Below the pieces are notes generated by a model that saw nothing but the letters and a program-made list of their open reading frames with translations, did not search any database and was not told the DNA's origin. This document shows positions 42,216-51,616 of a stretch of DNA of 64,000 nucleotides, one piece after another. The DNA is from Clostridia bacterium. GTDB lineage: Bacteria > Bacillota > Clostridia > Oscillospirales > CAG-272. The DNA is taken from the NCBI GenBank assembly GCA_017456145.1, contig JAFTJZ010000015.1, forward strand, positions 61,437 through 125,436. The letters are read 5' to 3'. Positions within the stretch are counted from its first letter, which is position 1. Each line of letters starts with the position of its first letter. Both the position numbers and the translations under genes were made by a program.

Positions 42216-44396
42216 TCAAAGATGCAGCACGCGATCCTTGATCTCCTGCGTACGTCCCTGATTCCAGTATTGCGTGCCGATATACCCGCAGGTACGTCGA
42301 GCGACGTTCATCTTGGACTGGTCGCGGTTGCGGCAGTTGGGGCACTCCCAGATCAGCTTACCGTCGTCATCCTCCACGATCAGAATCTCACCATTATAAC
42401 CGCAGCACTGGCAAAAGTCACTCTTGGTGTTGAGCTCGGCATACATAATGTGATCATAAATAAATTTCATAACCTCGAGCACCGCCTCCAGATTATTCTG
42501 CATATCGGGCACCTCAACGTAGCTGATGGCACCACCGGGAGAGAGCTTTTGGAACTGCGACTCAAAGGAAAGCTTGGTAAACGCATCAACGTCCTCGGTC
42601 ACATGGATGTGATAAGAGTTGGTGATATAGGTTTTATCGGTAATACCGGGGACAATGCCGAATCTCTTTTGCAAGCACTTGGCAAACTTGTAGGTCGTGG
42701 ATTCCAGCGGTGTGCCGTAGAGGCTGAAATCGATGTTCTCCTTCTTTTTCCACTTGGCGCAGGCATCGTTCATATGCTGCATGATCTGAAGTGCAAAGGG
42801 GGTTGCAGAGGCATCGGTGTGAGACTTGCCCGTCATCGCCTTGACGCACTCATAAAGCCCCGCGTAGCCCAAAGAGATGGTAGAATAGCCACCGTAGAGC
42901 AGCTTATCAATGGTCTCTCCCTTCTCAAGTCTTGCCAGCGCACCGTACTGCCAAAGAATGGGCGCAGCATCGGACAGCGTTCCCTTGAGTCGGTTGTGAC
43001 GACACATCAGTGCGCGATAGCAGAGATCAAGGCGTTCGTCAAAGATCTTCCAGAATTTATCGAAATCACCACCGCTGGACAGCGCCACATCGGGCAAGTT
43101 GATGGTGACAACGCCTTGGTTAAAGCGTCCGTAATATTTAGGTGCTCCTGTCTCGGGATCAACGTAAGGAGTCAAAAAGCTACGGCAGCCCATACAGGTG
43201 TAGCAGTGCCCTTCTCCGTTCTTGTCGACCTTATATTCCAGCATCTTCTTTTCGGAGATGTAATCGGGCACCATGCGCTTGGCAGTACACTTAGCAGACA
43301 GACGGGTCAGATAATAATAGGGACTGTCCTCATGAATATTCTGCTCCTCCAGCACGTAGATCAGCTTGGGGAACGCGGGAGTGATCCAAACCCCCGCCTC
43401 GTTCTTCACGCCGTTGATCCGCTGCAGCAGCACCTCCTCGATGATCAGAGCAAGGTCCTTCTTTTCCTGTTCATTTCTCGCCTCACCCAGATACATAAAG
43501 ACAGTGATAAAGGGCGCCTGTCCATTGGTAGTCATCAGCGTGACGACCTGATATTGAATGGTCTGTACACCGCGGCGGATTTCTTCACGCAGCCGATCCT
43601 CCACCGTGCGCTCGATCGATTCGGGAGATGCAAAGCCACCGAAATTTTCTGCCTCCGCAGCCACCTGCTTACGGATACGCTCGCGGCTGACCTGTACAAA
43701 GGGTGCAAGATGGGTCAACGAAATGGATTGACCTCCATACTGGCTGGAGGCAACCTGCGCAATGATCTGCGTTGCAATGTTGCAGGCGGTTGAGAAGGAA
43801 TGAGGCTTGTCGATCATGGTACCGCTGATGACCGTACCGTTTTGCAGCATATCCTCCAGATTGACCAGATCGCAGTTGTGCATATGCTGTGCGAAGTAAT
43901 CGGCATCGTGGAAATGAATGATTCCACTGTCATGTGCCTCCACAACATCCTGTGGCAGCAGCACACGACGCGTAATATCCTTACTGACCTCGCCCGCCAT
44001 ATAGTCACGCTGCACACTGTTGACGGTAGGATTCTTGTTGGAATTTTCCTGCTTGACTTCCTCATTATTGCATTCGATCAACGCGAGGATCTGCTCATCG
44101 GTGGTGTTGGATTGACGCACCATCGCACGGATGTAGCGATACGTAATATATTTACGGGCAAGATTAAAAGCCCCCAGTGCCATGATCTGATCCTCGACCA
44201 AGTCTTGAATCTCCTCCACGCTCATGGCGCGGTTCATCCGCTGACAGGTCTCCTCTACGTTTGCCGCCGCCGTGTGGATCTGCGCCGCAGTCAGTCGGTC
44301 AGCCTCCTGCACGGAATTATTCGCTTTGTGAATAGCAACGATGATCTTCGTAATATCAAAAATCGCCTCGGAGCCGTTGCGCTTGATAATCTTCAT
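42216..44396 (-). CDS. nrdD: NrdD, anaerobic ribonucleoside-triphosphate reductase
   Basis: Glycyl-radical enzyme reducing NTPs to dNTPs without oxygen. 726 residues: an ATP-cone (1-95, starting MKIIKRNGSEAIFDITKI), the barrel, the zinc site CQCCGYNGEI...CPNC near 655-680, and the radical motif RRTCGYIG near the C-terminus. The only reductase in the window. Expression is probably repressed by NrdR through the paired boxes over its promoter. Confidence 0.97.
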   Translation of the reverse strand: MKIIKRNGSEAIFDITKIIVAIHKANNSVQEADRLTAAQIHTAAANVEETCQRMNRAMSVEEIQDLVEDQIMALGAFNLARKYITYRYIRAMVRQSNTTDEQILALIECNNEEVKQENSNKNPTVNSVQRDYMAGEVSKDITRRVLLPQDVVEAHDSGIIHFHDADYFAQHMHNCDLVNLEDMLQNGTVISGTMIDKPHSFSTACNIATQIIAQVASSQYGGQSISLTHLAPFVQVSRERIRKQVAAEAENFGGFASPESIERTVEDRLREEIRRGVQTIQYQVVTLMTTNGQAPFITVFMYLGEARNEQEKKDLALIIEEVLLQRINGVKNEAGVWITPAFPKLIYVLEEQNIHEDSPYYYLTRLSAKCTAKRMVPDYISEKKMLEYKVDKNGEGHCYTCMGCRSFLTPYVDPETGAPKYYGRFNQGVVTINLPDVALSSGGDFDKFWKIFDERLDLCYRALMCRHNRLKGTLSDAAPILWQYGALARLEKGETIDKLLYGGYSTISLGYAGLYECVKAMTGKSHTDASATPFALQIMQHMNDACAKWKKKENIDFSLYGTPLESTTYKFAKCLQKRFGIVPGITDKTYITNSYHIHVTEDVDAFTKLSFESQFQKLSPGGAISYVEVPDMQNNLEAVLEVMKFIYDHIMYAELNTKSDFCQCCGYNGEILIVEDDDGKLIWECPNCRNRDQSKMNVARRTCGYIGTQYWNQGRTQEIKDRVLHL

Positions 44397-44472
44397 AGTC
44401 TATACGTCCTTTCCTTATCATTTATGTAAACACGCCGCTGTATCTGTGCGGTGTGATCAATAGGCAGTGTAT

Positions 44473-44501
44473 ATTATACACTATATCTTGTGGTTTGTCA
44501 A
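44473..44501 (-). promoter_or_regulatory. Promoter of nrdD
   Basis: Minus strand: consensus -35 TTGACA (44501-44496), 17-base spacer, consensus -10 TATAAT (44478-44473). Confidence 0.85.
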
Positions 44502-44525
44502 TAGGCAAAGCACAAAATTTTGTAA
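44478..44525. promoter_or_regulatory. Pair of NrdR boxes over the nrdD promoter
   Basis: Box 1, ACACTATATCTTGTGG (44478-44493), fits the known NrdR consensus (ACAC-W-ATAT-W-GTGT form) and fills the promoter spacer. Box 2, GCACAAAATTTTGTAA (44510-44525), is a weaker palindrome. Their centres are 32 bases apart, three helical turns, the spacing typical of NrdR operators. Confidence 0.75.
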
Positions 44526-44561
44526 AAAAAGGGAGTCTACTGCGAAAACAGTAGAACTCCC
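44524..44561 (-). terminator. Terminator after the ECF substrate-protein gene
   Basis: Minus strand GGGAGTTCTACTG (44561-44549) pairs with CAGTAGACTCCC (44542-44531), then seven Ts. It shields the nrdD promoter from upstream read-through. Confidence 0.85.
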
Positions 44562-44620
44562 TTGTCTTGCTGTGTTTGCAGCAGGACTATGTGTTCTCGG
44601 CAAGCGGCTGCAATGCTCGC

Positions 44621-45214
44621 TCAGACCTTCTTTTTTCTTATGTTCAGTATTCTTAAAATCGCAGGACTCAAAACGATATTGGTGATCAGCTCAAATACAA
44701 AATTCATGCCCACGAAAAATACGATCATGTAACCGAAAACAGAGGTTCCCTCTGCTGCCGCGCCTGCTTTGACCGTGTCCAAAAAGAAGACAAGGCACCC
44801 AAGCAGGAATATGCTCGTGTTGACCACGGGGCAGACGATTGCGCTCACGATCACAGCCAAATAGCGATTGAGCTTCTCAAGCAGCTTATAGACCAATCCG
44901 GCGCAAAAGCCCGCAAGAATGCCCTTCACCATCACCGTGATGATCGTCCCCGGCACATTCAGACCAAACCAGAACATCGCATCCGCTGTGACAAAGAACA
45001 CGACACCGGACACACCGCCCAGCCAAGCACCGGCTCCGGGGCCATACAATGCCGCACCGATGACCACGGGGATCAGTGTCAGCGATATGGATGCAAAACC
45101 ACCGGGCAGCTTGATAAAGCCGCCAAAATACGCGAGTACGGCTACCATCGCCGTGAGCAATGCCATAAGCGCGAGCTTTTGAATCTGCTCTCTGTTTTTG
45201 TTTGTTGTTCTCAT
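44621..45214 (-). CDS. ECF transporter substrate-binding (S) component, probably for pantothenate
   Basis: About 197 residues with six membrane helices. The N-terminus ALMALLTAMVAVLAYFGGF has the A-x-x-x-A pattern of S components that dock on EcfT, and GGFASISLTLIPVVIGAALYG is characteristic of the vitamin-type S families. It lies directly after coaX, so pantothenate (PanT-like) is the best substrate guess; this is inference from context. GGAGGAATTTT precedes ATG at 45214. Confidence 0.8.
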   Translation of the reverse strand: MRTTNKNREQIQKLALMALLTAMVAVLAYFGGFIKLPGGFASISLTLIPVVIGAALYGPGAGAWLGGVSGVVFFVTADAMFWFGLNVPGTIITVMVKGILAGFCAGLVYKLLEKLNRYLAVIVSAIVCPVVNTSIFLLGCLVFFLDTVKAGAAAEGTSVFGYMIVFFVGMNFVFELITNIVLSPAILRILNIRKKKV

Positions 45215-45337
45215 AAAATTCCTCCTTGCTGTCGTCCGCAATTGCGGTACAACGCATAAAAAATTTATATTATCTGCAAATGCAAAGCGCTGCGTCTGCA
45301 GAAATATACAACAAAATATGAAATTATACTATGCATC

Positions 45338-46105
45338 TTACGCTCTGTTCTTTTGATACAGGATGTTCAAGCCCTTGAGAACAAGGTGCTCGTCAACGTA
45401 TATCTCATGCTTGCACAAAGGGATCATGGTCGTTGCCATCCCTCCCGTAGCGTAAACCTTCAATTCCTCACCAAATTCCTCATTGATCCGATCGATCATG
45501 CCGTCTATCAAGCCGGCATTCCCAAAAAGAACGCCCGATCTCATGCAATCGGCGGTATTTTTGGCAATAACCGCATTCGGTACCTCCAGGCTGATCTTTG
45601 GCAATTGCGCCGTTCCCAATGCAAGGGCATTGAGTCCCATCATGACGCCGGGAATGATCGAGGTGCCGATAAAGGCCCCCTTGTGATTGACCACGGTCAT
45701 CTTGGTTGCTGTTCCGATATCAACGATCAAAGACGGGCTGCCGTAAATATAGTGTGCGGCAACCGCGGCGGCGATCAGATCCGCGCCGACCGAGGACGGC
45801 ATATCGCATTGAATCCCGATGCCGCTTTTGATCCCCGGCCCCACAAACACAGGATCCTTCTTGAAGACAAACTGAATTGCCCTCTTCATCACCGTATTCA
45901 AGGGCGGAACGACCGAGGCAATCATTACCCCCGTAATCTCCGTCTTTTCAATCTCGTAAAGTGCAAGTGATTCCAGAATCCGAATCGCATATTCGTCGTC
46001 GGTTTTGAGCGGATCGGTCGAAATACGGGAAACAAACTTCAGCTCATCCGATACAAAGCCACCAAGCGTTATATTGGTATTGCCGATATCTATGGTCAGT
46101 ATCAT
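45338..46105 (-). CDS. coaX: CoaX, type III pantothenate kinase
   Basis: First step of coenzyme A synthesis. 256 residues of the ASKHA fold: phosphate-1 motif LTIDIGNTNITLG near the N-terminus, ASVVPPLNTVM, GPGIKSGIGI, GADLIAAAVAAH with the catalytic Asp, DIGTATKMTVV, and IPGVMMGLNAL. ATG at 46105 is better spaced from AAAGGCGGG than ATG at 46111. Its promoter is about 45 bases upstream, and an ECF S component follows. Confidence 0.96.
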   Translation of the reverse strand: MILTIDIGNTNITLGGFVSDELKFVSRISTDPLKTDDEYAIRILESLALYEIEKTEITGVMIASVVPPLNTVMKRAIQFVFKKDPVFVGPGIKSGIGIQCDMPSSVGADLIAAAVAAHYIYGSPSLIVDIGTATKMTVVNHKGAFIGTSIIPGVMMGLNALALGTAQLPKISLEVPNAVIAKNTADCMRSGVLFGNAGLIDGMIDRINEEFGEELKVYATGGMATTMIPLCKHEIYVDEHLVLKGLNILYQKNRA

Positions 46106-46149
46106 ATCCATCCCGCCTTTCCGAATCCATCACACCGCAGATCGGTATT

Positions 46150-46178
46150 ATTATATCACATACGATAAAAAAAATCAA
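46150..46178 (-). promoter_or_regulatory. Promoter of coaX
   Basis: Minus strand: -35 TTGATT (46178-46173), 17-base spacer, -10 TATAAT (46155-46150). Confidence 0.75.
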
Positions 46179-46273
46179 GAGATACAGAACAAAAAGTCAA
46201 GCAATGTAAAAAAAGAGCTTACAAAAGATCCACCCACCCCGATCATACTGAGGTGAGTGGAAACAAGAAAAGA

Positions 46274-48703
46274 TTACATACAATCCAGCTGCAGGGCATC
46301 TCCGACACTTCCCAGACGGATTTGCGTGATCGCACGCAAGCTGCTCTCGATGATCTTCTCCGCCAACGGGTCTTCGACCTCGCGGCAGATATAGCGGCGC
46401 ATATTGCGTGCACCGTACTTTTGCGAGAAGGATGCCTTGGCAATACACACAGCTGCCTCCTCGGTATACGTGAAGGTCATATCCTTCTCGGCAAGCGCCA
46501 CCTTGAGCTCCTCCAGCATGATCTTGGCGATACGGACAAAGTCATTCTCATCCAACGAGCGGAAAGTAATGATCTCGTCGATGCGGTTGATAAACTCGGG
46601 ACGCAGGAAGGTTGCAAGTGCCTTTTCGGTCTTTGCCTCCGCCCGCTTTTGCTCGTCAGCGGAAAATCCGACGGTAGACGCCGAGCGATCAGAACCCGCG
46701 TTGGTGGTCATGATCAACACGGTGTTCTCAAAGTTGACCGTCTTGCCCCGCGCGTCGGTGATCCGACCGTCATCCAGCACCTGTAAGAGAATGTTGAGCA
46801 CGTCGGGATGCGCCTTTTCGATCTCATCAAACAGCACCACCGAATAGGGTCTGCGGCGGATCTTTTCGGTCAGCTGTCCCGCCTCGTCGTAGCCTACGTA
46901 TCCGGGAGGCGCTCCGATGATACGGGAGACCGAATGCTTTTCCATAAATTCGGACATATCCAGACGGATCAGAGTCTCGGGAGAATGGAACAGCTGGTTG
47001 GCAAGCGTTTTGACCAGCTCGGTCTTGCCCACACCCGTCGGTCCCGCAAAGATAAAGGAAACCGGCTTACGCTTGTAAGAAATTCCCGCGCGGTTTCTCT
47101 TGATGGCACGGACGACCGCACGAACCGCCTCATCCTGCCCGACGATGCGCGCTTTGATCTGCTCCTCCAGACGGGAAAGACGCGTCAGCTCGCTTTCGCT
47201 GACCGTGCTGGCGGGAATTCCCGTCCAGACCTCGATTACCTGCGCCAGATCCTCTACACCAAGCGTCACCTTTTCACATTCGGGCTCAATGGTGTGCAGC
47301 CGCTCGGAGAGCTTAAGCTCTTTTTCACGGATGCGGGCAATACGCTCGTATCTTTGTGCGGCAGCAGCATCATCCAGCGCCGCCGTGTCGTTTTCCAGCG
47401 CCTCACGCTCCGCTTTGACGGTGAGCAATTGTTCACGGATTTCATAAGACTCGTTGATCACGGCTGTGTTGAGAGAGAGATACGATGCCGCCTCATCAAG
47501 AAGGTCGATCGCCTTGTCGGGAAGATAACGATCGGTAATATATCGCTCGGAGAGCGTCACAGTTTTGCGAAGAATTTCCTCGGGAATGATAATACCGTGG
47601 AAATCCTCATAATAATGCTTGATCCCACGCAGCATATCGACGCTGTCGTCAATGGAGGGCTCCTCGACCATGACGGGCTGGAAACGCCGCTCAAGCGCGG
47701 CATCCTTTTCGATAAACTTACGATATTCGGTCAGCGTTGTCGCACCGATCACCTGAATCTCTCCACGGGAAAGCGCGGGCTTGAGAATATTGGCGGCATT
47801 CATGCTGCCCTCGGAGTTGCCCGTCCCCACCAGATTATGCACCTCGTCGATGACGAGAATGATGTTGCCGGCATCCTTGATCTCATTGATCAGCCCTTGA
47901 ATCCTTGCCTCAAATTGCCCGCGGAACTGTGTACCTGCCACCAGTGAGGTCAGATCAAGCAGATAGATCTGCTTGTTCTTGAGCTTAAAGGGCACGCTGC
48001 CGCTCGCAATGCGGATCGCAAGTGCCTCGGCGATGGCGGTCTTACCGACACCTGGCTCACCGATCAGGCAGGGATTGTTCTTCTGTCTACGGCAAAGGAT
48101 CTGGATCACGCGTGCAAGCTCACGCTCACGACCGACGATGTTATCCAGCTTTCCCTGCGCCGCGCTGCGCGTCAGATTGTGACAGTGCGCGGAAAGAATC
48201 TTATACTTTTTCTCAAAAATCTTGTCTTTTTTATCCTTTTCTCTTCCCTTTGCCTTGTCTCCGTCGCCCGATATCTCCGCAGGCTTTTGCTGCTCCCCCT
48301 CTCCGCTCTTGTCAGGGGGCGTGGTTCCGTCGGTACGAAGAAGTCCCGCATCCTCAAAAATTTTGCGAAAGTCAAAGGTGGGAACGATATGCTCCTCCTT
48401 GCGGGCAGCAGACTCTTCCTGCCCCTCCTCACCCGCATCAAGCTCGGTGTCATCGGCAGCATCTTCCTCATCAGCCATCTCGCCCTGCGAGAGCGCCGCC
48501 TTGAAATCGTCCTCCATTTCAGCAAGCTGATCCAGATTCAGTCCCATTTTTCCCATGGCCTCATTGAGCATATTGTCCACGGGCAGCCCCAGCTCCTTTG
48601 CGCACACAACGCACAAGCCTTCACTCTTCTTTTGACCGTTTTCCACCTTGGTCACAAATATCATTGCCATTCGTTTCTGGCATTTACTGCATTTTATCAT
48701 CAT
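46274..48703 (-). CDS. ClpE/ClpC-type AAA+ unfoldase with N-terminal zinc finger
   Basis: 809 residues. Instead of the usual Clp N-domain it opens with CSKC (5-8) and CVVC (31-34), a zinc finger as in ClpE and McsA. An acidic linker (about 70-160) follows, then AAA-1 (GEPGVGKTAIAEAL, VIDEVHNLVG), a middle coiled coil (about 410-480), and AAA-2 (GPTGVGKTELVKTL, LFDEIEKAHPDVLN, NRIDEIITF). It unfolds substrates for ClpP or reshapes aggregates. No clear ribosome site precedes ATG at 48703/48700: AAAGGA is 35 bases away beyond a hairpin. No CtsR operator was seen; it may be transcribed from ecfA1 onward. Confidence 0.9.
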   Translation of the reverse strand: MMIKCSKCQKRMAMIFVTKVENGQKKSEGLCVVCAKELGLPVDNMLNEAMGKMGLNLDQLAEMEDDFKAALSQGEMADEEDAADDTELDAGEEGQEESAARKEEHIVPTFDFRKIFEDAGLLRTDGTTPPDKSGEGEQQKPAEISGDGDKAKGREKDKKDKIFEKKYKILSAHCHNLTRSAAQGKLDNIVGRERELARVIQILCRRQKNNPCLIGEPGVGKTAIAEALAIRIASGSVPFKLKNKQIYLLDLTSLVAGTQFRGQFEARIQGLINEIKDAGNIILVIDEVHNLVGTGNSEGSMNAANILKPALSRGEIQVIGATTLTEYRKFIEKDAALERRFQPVMVEEPSIDDSVDMLRGIKHYYEDFHGIIIPEEILRKTVTLSERYITDRYLPDKAIDLLDEAASYLSLNTAVINESYEIREQLLTVKAEREALENDTAALDDAAAAQRYERIARIREKELKLSERLHTIEPECEKVTLGVEDLAQVIEVWTGIPASTVSESELTRLSRLEEQIKARIVGQDEAVRAVVRAIKRNRAGISYKRKPVSFIFAGPTGVGKTELVKTLANQLFHSPETLIRLDMSEFMEKHSVSRIIGAPPGYVGYDEAGQLTEKIRRRPYSVVLFDEIEKAHPDVLNILLQVLDDGRITDARGKTVNFENTVLIMTTNAGSDRSASTVGFSADEQKRAEAKTEKALATFLRPEFINRIDEIITFRSLDENDFVRIAKIMLEELKVALAEKDMTFTYTEEAAVCIAKASFSQKYGARNMRRYICREVEDPLAEKIIESSLRAITQIRLGSVGDALQLDCM

Positions 48704-48778
48704 AAATTCGATACATTATCGCGCACTGCTGCGCGTCCTTTCTTTGGCTATGGTCGGATTGGCGTACAAACGGCGTCG

Positions 48779-49498
48779 CTAAATACCGAACAGAATTTTG
48801 AACAGATTGAACTTGTATGCATATTGGAAAATCCACGACGCATCAAAGCCGCTGCTGAAGGCGATCTCGGGATTGCTTACCTCCACCCATCCAAGCAGCA
48901 TATAGATCAGCATAACATACAGTGAGGAATACAGGATCGCGCAAAGCAGGCCGAGAACCAACCCCAGCGCGCGGTCAAACGTCCGTATGACGGGCAGCTC
49001 CGCAATGCGCACCAGCAGAAACGCAACGATGGTCAAAAGCAGATTGGCAACCAAAAATACCACCGCATATCCCACCGCCGTCGAGAGCAGTGCCGCGACC
49101 GGTGTGGCGATGCTGCTCGCAAGCGCATCCAGCTGTGTCGAGGAGCCTTGCGTCACCAGAGCATATTCCTCCTCCAGCGCACCGACATCTACGTGAAAGT
49201 TCATCAAAAGATTACGCAACCAATCGGGCATCTGTGCAAACACGGAGGAAAGATCAAAGCTCTGCGCCCCCGATACAAACAGAGCCTGCAGCCGTTCCTT
49301 GACAAAAGCGCTCAAGCTTGGGAGCATATACGTCTGCTCCAGCCATGTTGCAGCCATATCACCGAACATATAGGTCAGAATAATGGACAGAACCGTCTTT
49401 GCCGCTCCCATCAGAGAGCGGATCAAGCCACGCCGCCAATAGATCACGATCGTCAACGCGATCAAGGCAAGCAGGGATATATCCAAAAAGTATTGCAC
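48779..49498 (-). CDS. CvpA-family membrane protein
   Basis: 239 residues. Helix 1 and the SLMGAAKTVLSIILTYMFGDMAA stretch match the CvpA/colicin V production family. A ~90-residue extracytoplasmic loop (about 55-135) is followed by three more helices (TAVGYAVVFLVANLLLTIVAFLL split by short loops, VLGLLCAILYSSLYVML). The molecular role is unclear in the family. GTG start at 49498 with GGAGAG 10 bases upstream. In an operon between DUF5711 and the Clp ATPase. Confidence 0.8.
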   Translation of the reverse strand: MQYFLDISLLALIALTIVIYWRRGLIRSLMGAAKTVLSIILTYMFGDMAATWLEQTYMLPSLSAFVKERLQALFVSGAQSFDLSSVFAQMPDWLRNLLMNFHVDVGALEEEYALVTQGSSTQLDALASSIATPVAALLSTAVGYAVVFLVANLLLTIVAFLLVRIAELPVIRTFDRALGLVLGLLCAILYSSLYVMLIYMLLGWVEVSNPEIAFSSGFDASWIFQYAYKFNLFKILFGI

Positions 49499-49541
49499 TT
49501 GGTATTCTCTCCTCTCATTTCATGTAATCGAAACGCTGTGG

Positions 49542-50795
49542 TCATTCCGCTTGCAAGCGCACATAGACCGCGCGCGCCTGCCCACACACAAAGATCTCCC
49601 CTTCTCCCATGGGTAAAAGCTCTTCATAGCTTGACATCAGCGCCACGGTGTCGCGCGGTGCACTCTCCCCGTCAATATGCATCGTAAGAGCATCCGCATA
49701 CAAAAGGTATAACGCGCCGCTCTCATCCATGACCGCATCCACCACAGATCCGGAAACGATCAGGTCATAAGCGATTTCACCCTTGGCATCCAGTGCCAAC
49801 ACACGGGTGTCACTGTTGTAATTATTGGCGCGCGACAGCAGCACACAGCCTGCCGCGCCTAAGCTTGCTCCCGTCACGCTCTCTGTTTGAAAATAATATT
49901 CTCCCAGCAAAGAACCATCCCGATCAATGGCATACACACGGTCGGAGCAAAGCAGCATCAGTCCTTGCTCGGTATAACTCATTGACAACGGGTAAGCATC
50001 CTGCAGCGTCACGCTCCCTTGCGCCTCACTCTCCCCGGGAACGGCAAGCAACAGCGTCAACTGCAGCCTTCCCTCCTGCGAGGCGACAGAGGCGATTGCG
50101 ATCTGCTCCCCATCGTCCGCAATGGCGGCGCAAACCGTATGCTCCTTCAGATGGAAGCGACTGATCACGTCAAAATCGCCGTCATACAGCGTCACACACC
50201 CTGCATACGCACTGTCGTCGGTGATCACGCCGAAATATCCGGCCTCCGAGACCGCGATCCCTCGGATGGGGGAATCCGTCACGGTGTCAAACAGCTTGGT
50301 AAAGGAATTGTAGACCGACAGCTCACTACCACCGAGATCATAAGCCAGAAGATATTTCCCAGAAGAGATAAGACGTGGCGTGTTGTAGCCAAGAGAGACC
50401 GTATAATTCTCTCTCCCCGTCGCTGTAAAGACCGTCAGACGCTCCTTACCCAGCACCGCAAGTCCACCGCGATAGGATGCAAAACGATTTTGCTCATCGG
50501 CAACATAAGTCAATGTCTCGGTGCTGCCCGCCTCGGGCAATACCACGGCACTGCTGAGATCACTGATAAACAATGTCCAGTTTTCCACCGAGAGTCGTCC
50601 GCTCCCCGTCAGAAAAGAAACCGCTAAAAAAACAGCCAGTATCATTAAAATGACCATCTGCGCCGTTGCATATACCACCGATTTCTCACGATAATACGGT
50701 GTCTCGCTTACATCTGCAGCAATCGGCTCTGTCGCATCGCTTTTACGTCGGGGAAGCATCGCCTGCAGCTTTGCAAGATATTCCATCGGTTTCAT
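49542..50795 (-). CDS. DUF5711-type membrane-anchored β-propeller protein
   Basis: 417 residues: a 40-residue cytoplasmic start, one helix (TAQMVILMILAVFLAVSFL), then an outside domain of repeated β-strand units (LTVFTATGRENYTVSLGYN, LAYDLGGSELSVYNSF, VTLYDGDFDVISRF, VYAIDRDGSLLGEYYF, VLALDAKGEIAYDL) that look like propeller blades. No enzyme motif. Function unknown; conserved next to cvpA-like genes in related Clostridia as far as I recall. GGAAAGGAGAGAGC precedes the ATG. Confidence 0.75.
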   Translation of the reverse strand: MKPMEYLAKLQAMLPRRKSDATEPIAADVSETPYYREKSVVYATAQMVILMILAVFLAVSFLTGSGRLSVENWTLFISDLSSAVVLPEAGSTETLTYVADEQNRFASYRGGLAVLGKERLTVFTATGRENYTVSLGYNTPRLISSGKYLLAYDLGGSELSVYNSFTKLFDTVTDSPIRGIAVSEAGYFGVITDDSAYAGCVTLYDGDFDVISRFHLKEHTVCAAIADDGEQIAIASVASQEGRLQLTLLLAVPGESEAQGSVTLQDAYPLSMSYTEQGLMLLCSDRVYAIDRDGSLLGEYYFQTESVTGASLGAAGCVLLSRANNYNSDTRVLALDAKGEIAYDLIVSGSVVDAVMDESGALYLLYADALTMHIDGESAPRDTVALMSSYEELLPMGEGEIFVCGQARAVYVRLQAE

Positions 50796-50819
50796 GCGCT
50801 CTCTCCTTTCCCGGGAATT

Positions 50820-51605
50820 TCATAAAAATATATGGTTCGGATACTCCACGCGATTGAGGTACAATCCATGTGCGGGTGCGGTCCGTCCCGCGGATGCGCG
50901 ATCGTGTGCAGCAATGACCGCGGGGATGCTGTCGGGGTCACGGGGGGCTTGCCCCGTAACACACTCGATCAGTGTTCCTGCCATAATACGGACCATATGA
51001 TACAGAAATCCGTCGGCACATACGCGAAAGGTCATGACGTTGCCTTCTTGCGTCACACCGGCTTGATAAACCGTGCGCGTAGCATCGACGATCTTGGAGC
51101 CTTGCGCCATAAAGGACGTAAAATCATGCTTGCCGCAAAAATGGGCAGCGGCACGGTTCATTTTCACCACGGCATCGGGATGCAGCGGCAGCGGCATATG
51201 CCAGCTGCGGTTGCTTTCAAAGGGATCTCTGACCTCCCGAACAAAATATCGATATTCGTATTCCTTGGCAATCACGGCATAGCGGGGATGGAACTCATCC
51301 TCGACTTCCACAGCATTGTATACGCAAATATCCTCCGGCAAATGTGCTGAGAGTGCGCGCGGGAGTTTGGTGGGCGGGAGTGCTGTCGGCAAGTCGCTCC
51401 GTCCGCGCTTTGAAATGGCGGCACAGAACATCCGCGCATGAACTCCCGCGTCGGTACGGCTGCAGCCCACGATGTCGCATTCATATCCGAACAGCTCCCT
51501 CGCTGCGCGGTTAAGCTCACTTTGCACGGTAACACCGCCACCTCTTTGCACCTGATAGCCATGATAATTGGAGCCGTCAAAGCTGCAACAAATCAACATT
51601 TTCAT
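50820..51605 (-). CDS. truA: TruA, tRNA pseudouridine(38-40) synthase
   Basis: About 261 residues. Catalytic Asp in GCSRTDAGVHA, substrate motif FDGSNYHGYQVQ, and ADGFLYHMVRIMAGTLI near the end are diagnostic. It converts U38-U40 in tRNA anticodon arms. ATG at 51605 has AGGG 8 bases upstream; GTG at 51620 overlaps the ecfT stop and is the alternative. It follows ecfT, as in the common rplQ-ecfA-ecfA-ecfT-truA order of Firmicutes. Confidence 0.95.
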   Translation of the reverse strand: MKMLICCSFDGSNYHGYQVQRGGGVTVQSELNRAARELFGYECDIVGCSRTDAGVHARMFCAAISKRGRSDLPTALPPTKLPRALSAHLPEDICVYNAVEVEDEFHPRYAVIAKEYEYRYFVREVRDPFESNRSWHMPLPLHPDAVVKMNRAAAHFCGKHDFTSFMAQGSKIVDATRTVYQAGVTQEGNVMTFRVCADGFLYHMVRIMAGTLIECVTGQAPRDPDSIPAVIAAHDRASAGRTAPAHGLYLNRVEYPNHIFL

Positions 51606-51616
51606 CGCAGGTGCCC

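Noticed and set aside
42087-43793. 568-codon plus-strand open frame over nrdD
   Set aside because: Antisense shadow; nrdD carries the glycyl-radical and zinc motifs.
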